Positions 61,907 to 64,000 of a DNA stretch of 64,000 nucleotides are shown here, piece after piece. Below the pieces are notes generated by a model. It made no database searches, was not told where the DNA came from, and saw only the letters and a list, made by a program, of their open reading frames with translations. The DNA is from Bergeyella sp. (lineage in GTDB: Bacteria; Bacteroidota; Bacteroidia; Flavobacteriales; Weeksellaceae). Position numbers and translations under genes: made by a program. The stretch covers positions 556,911-620,910 of the forward strand of contig SZYB01000001.1 of NCBI GenBank assembly GCA_030263285.1, given 5' to 3'. The stretch's first letter is position 1. Each line of letters opens with the position of its first letter.

Positions 61907-62455
61907 TCATTCACCTACCTTATCGGGCAAAAAACTGCCTCTATTGTTATAAAACTTGTACTCCATAAAATGATCGTCGGCCTCCATTCCGTTGGTTCCT
62001 ACAAGGTGATTCCCATCCTTATCCTCCACATATACCGTATCTTTTGTGTACATTCTGTTTGTATTTTTATCCCAAAAAATAGACTTTGTGGTAAAAGTGG
62101 TTCCCTCACTTGTTCTTATTTTCACATGGTTTTTAGCGTGATATAGGTTTTTCTTATCGTATAATATAGCATAACCAGCCCATACTTTACCCGGAATTTT
62201 AGGATTTTTCTTATCAAAATATTCCAGATAAAATCCCTTTTTTACCTCCGTATAGGGAGAATCTATGTACTCGTATTTCTCTATGACAGGAGCCTTCAAA
62301 CTAAGAATTATATTTCCGGAGTCCCTCTGTATTACTGATGTATTATAAAGTGTCTGAGAAGGAAAAAACTTTTTTTTAGTACTGTTTTTCTCAGGGGGAT
62401 TTTCACAAGAAAAAAAACCAAAAAAAACCAAAAAAAACCAAAGGCTTCTACACAT
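61907..62455 (-). CDS. lptC: LPS export protein LptC-like lipoprotein
   Basis: 182 residues. A Phe-rich lipoprotein signal ends in FGFFSC (Cys17). The rest matches the LptC/OstA-like beta-jellyroll of Bacteroidota: GNIILSLKAPVIEKYEYIDS, GFYLEYFDKKNPKIPGKVWA, AKNHVKIRTSEGTTFTTKSI and WDKNTNRMYTKDTVYVEDKD. It would bridge LptBFG and LptA in LPS transport. Three exact 10-nt tandem repeats lie in the signal-peptide codons, so a change in copy number would shift the frame. It starts 26 nt after the outer-membrane protein stop. Confidence 0.85.
   Translation of the reverse strand: MCRSLWFFLVFFGFFSCENPPEKNSTKKKFFPSQTLYNTSVIQRDSGNIILSLKAPVIEKYEYIDSPYTEVKKGFYLEYFDKKNPKIPGKVWAGYAILYDKKNLYHAKNHVKIRTSEGTTFTTKSIFWDKNTNRMYTKDTVYVEDKDGNHLVGTNGMEADDHFMEYKFYNNRGSFLPDKVGE
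62410..62443 (-). repeat. 10-nt tandem repeat (three units) in the lptC signal sequence
   Basis: Unit AAAAAAACCA on the plus strand is repeated three times exactly at 62411-62440, with one matching base before and three after. The unit length is not a multiple of three. Confidence 0.95.
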
Positions 62456-62481
62456 CTGGATTTTCTTTTACAAACTCATTA

Positions 62482-63777
62482 CTAGTCATACTGAACTTTC
62501 CTGAACCATAAATCTGCAAAGTTAATTCCCACTTTTAGATTAACAAAAGTTTGCCTCACAAGATTATTTTGCAAAGATCCTCTCTGCCCTATCTCTATGC
62601 CCAGATCAAGGTAACTTAATTTATTGATATTTGCATTGGCAAAAGGCAAAGAAGCCCCCCCGGTAATCGCAAACTCATTGACTAGCGAAGGACTCGTAGA
62701 GCCCTTGGGAATTATTCTCAGACTGCCCTTCTGGTAATAAACCCCATATCTGTAAACCACTCTGGAAAAATAATTTCTAAAGTTATTTACACTGGGCAAT
62801 ATCCATCCACCAAAAGAAAATTTATATGCGTCCTGATACTGAAATGGCTTACTAAGAAACCAAATCGTCTCTCCTTTTTTATAGTCAAACTGGGTAGATA
62901 AAAACCAATGTAAATCTTTCCCGTATCCTACCCCTACAGAAGCTTCCATAGGGAAATATCCTTTTCCACCATATTCTTTACTATCCAAAATAGTCTGAGA
63001 TTTTTTGGTTCCGTCACCTATATAATAATAGGTGCTATTGGTGTATTGGGTCGTGACGGTGCCAAGATTACCAAAAGTATATGTACCTCCCAGCGTAAGT
63101 TTTTTGTCTTTAGACAGTTTTCTTTGGTAAATCCCTCCTGCCGTAAAATTATAAGCTAAAATTTTGGTAGAATTCTCATAACCATTTACCAAATCCGCCG
63201 AAGAATAAGATAACTCTTCCGTATCACTGATCCTTCCAAAATAGGTATTTGATCTCAGCCCCAGAGAAATATCCTCATTTATTTTGAAAGATAAAGCCCC
63301 CTGAACTATAGATATAGAACCTTTCCCCATAAATCTATTGATGGAAGTCGTATTTTCATCTATCTGATCTTTGGTTACAATAGTATACATTTTCGAGCTA
63401 TAAGGCTGAAATCTCACCCCAAACTTCATGCTTTTTGATAAGGGAAAGGCAAGAGATACATTCGATAAATAAACAGACTTTTTGGCAAGAGAATTATTTT
63501 GATAATTCGTTCTAAGAAAATTGTTTTCATTAGTGCCCTCTATAGAAAAAGAAGTGAGTCCAAAATTTTGGTTTGCAGCAGAATTAGCAAAATTAAATTT
63601 ATTATTAAGATCATTAACATAAGCGGTGGATATTCCCCCCATTGCACCTATGTCTATTGTATTATCGTACTTCTCATCGCCTATTCCGTACACTGCATAA
63701 GGAGAATTGCCTATAGTCTGGGCTTGAGTAAGAAGACAAGTCCCGATTATCGTTGACAGCAGTGATAATTTTTTCAT
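62482..63777 (-). CDS. putative outer-membrane beta-barrel protein, Bacteroidota-type
   Basis: 431 residues with a signal peptide (MKKLSLLSTIIGTCLLTQAQ). The mature start TIGNSPYAVYGIGDEKYDNT and GAMGGISTAYVNDLNNKFNF (about 44-63) match a conserved Bacteroidota outer-membrane family of unknown role. The sequence is rich in alternating aromatic and polar residues, as in barrels (SVGVGYGKDLHWFLSTQFDY, about 278-297; INFADLWFRKVQYD at the end). It is followed by lptC with a 26-nt gap, so an envelope function is likely; none can be assigned. Confidence 0.78.
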   Translation of the reverse strand: MKKLSLLSTIIGTCLLTQAQTIGNSPYAVYGIGDEKYDNTIDIGAMGGISTAYVNDLNNKFNFANSAANQNFGLTSFSIEGTNENNFLRTNYQNNSLAKKSVYLSNVSLAFPLSKSMKFGVRFQPYSSKMYTIVTKDQIDENTTSINRFMGKGSISIVQGALSFKINEDISLGLRSNTYFGRISDTEELSYSSADLVNGYENSTKILAYNFTAGGIYQRKLSKDKKLTLGGTYTFGNLGTVTTQYTNSTYYYIGDGTKKSQTILDSKEYGGKGYFPMEASVGVGYGKDLHWFLSTQFDYKKGETIWFLSKPFQYQDAYKFSFGGWILPSVNNFRNYFSRVVYRYGVYYQKGSLRIIPKGSTSPSLVNEFAITGGASLPFANANINKLSYLDLGIEIGQRGSLQNNLVRQTFVNLKVGINFADLWFRKVQYD

Positions 63778-63893
63778 CCCGTAGTATAAAAACAGAGGGC
63801 AAATATCCTAAATTATACCGAAAGCAGAAAATTTGGCCTCGTTAAATTTTGTGTAACAAAGGTATTTATCCATAACAAAAAACTTAAATTTGC

Positions 63894-63901
63894 TACGTTT
63901 G
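63894..63901 (+). promoter_or_regulatory. -7 box TACGTTTG for the DNA polymerase III delta' gene
   Basis: TACGTTTG on the plus strand, 10 nt upstream of the ATG. Confidence 0.45.
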
Positions 63902-63911
63902 AATCCAAATA

Positions 63912-64000
63912 ATGAACTGGGAAGATATAATAGGGCAGGAAGAGCTCAAAAAGCAACTGATACAGGCGGTGGACAGTCACAGATTGGGACATTCTCTGCT
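63912..64000 (+). CDS. holB: DNA polymerase III delta' subunit, N-terminal fragment (partial)
   Basis: Only 29 codons before the window ends. They read MNWEDIIGQEELKKQLIQAV then DSHRLGHSLL, the start typical of clamp-loader delta' and related AAA+ proteins (the IIGQE motif and a following HSLLF strand leading to Walker A). DnaX also shares this pattern, but dnaX is at 49613-51364, so delta' is the better choice. The rest of the protein is out of view. Confidence 0.7.
   Translation, partial: MNWEDIIGQEELKKQLIQAVDSHRLGHSL

Overview
The window looks like an AT-rich chromosome segment of a member of Bacteroidota, class Flavobacteriia, perhaps of the Weeksellaceae/Chryseobacterium type. The evidence is the gene content: TonB receptor with CarboxypepD_reg domain, DUF4294, DUF6952, DUF4249 and DUF4230 families, type II DAHP synthase-chorismate mutase fusion, monomeric isocitrate dehydrogenase, mevalonate pathway. 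In addition, at least twenty genes have the Bacteroidota -7 promoter box TAnnTTTG just upstream, and Shine-Dalgarno sequences are mostly absent. No rRNA, tRNA, CRISPR array, insertion sequence or prophage was recognised.

Layout. 0-12 kb: rlmH facing an operon of mevalonate kinase, a UbiA prenyltransferase, tatA and a PAP2 phosphatase; then two transporters, thiolase, a nucleoside permease, a bifunctional nuclease, a two-domain prolyl isomerase and ilvE. 12-23 kb: mnmD, a Nudix hydrolase, DUF4294, an M42 peptidase, rpe, a two-component pair, a DUF2892 protein, folA, lemA and TPM genes, and a KefF/KefC-like pair. 23-27 kb: a methylcitrate cycle operon prpB-prpC-prpD. 27-41.8 kb: Dcp peptidase, ABC-F, two decayed genes, dctA, an AddB-like nuclease, icd, an aminotransferase, and ahpC-thioredoxin-DUF6952. 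41.8-44 kb: gene-poor decayed DNA. 44-46.2 kb: rplK-rplA-rplJ-rplL, cut off from its usual neighbours. 46.9-52.3 kb: ndk, rsgA, aroG-chorismate mutase, dnaX, ppa. 52.4-64 kb: a decayed DUF4249 gene behind an intact TonB receptor, a LolD-like ATPase, pdhC and pdhA, a BlaI-like regulator, pncA, rluB, lptC, an outer-membrane protein, and the start of holB.

How the genes fit together. Thiolase and mevalonate kinase belong to isoprenoid synthesis, with UbiA possibly using the products. prpBCD would convert propionyl-CoA to pyruvate and succinate; dctA could import C4-dicarboxylates; PDH E1alpha/E2 and icd feed central metabolism. AhpC and thioredoxin handle peroxide.

The main theme outside housekeeping genes is gene decay. 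I could identify remnants of a small TPM-domain gene, a DUF4230 gene, aquaporin Z and DUF4249, and there are further unassigned remnants. I found no convincing new multi-gene system. The best unexplained signals are small: a 32-bp perfect palindrome inside rsgA, a 10-nt tandem repeat in the lptC signal sequence, G/C homopolymers inside two genes, and an orphan promoter-terminator unit between ndk and rsgA.
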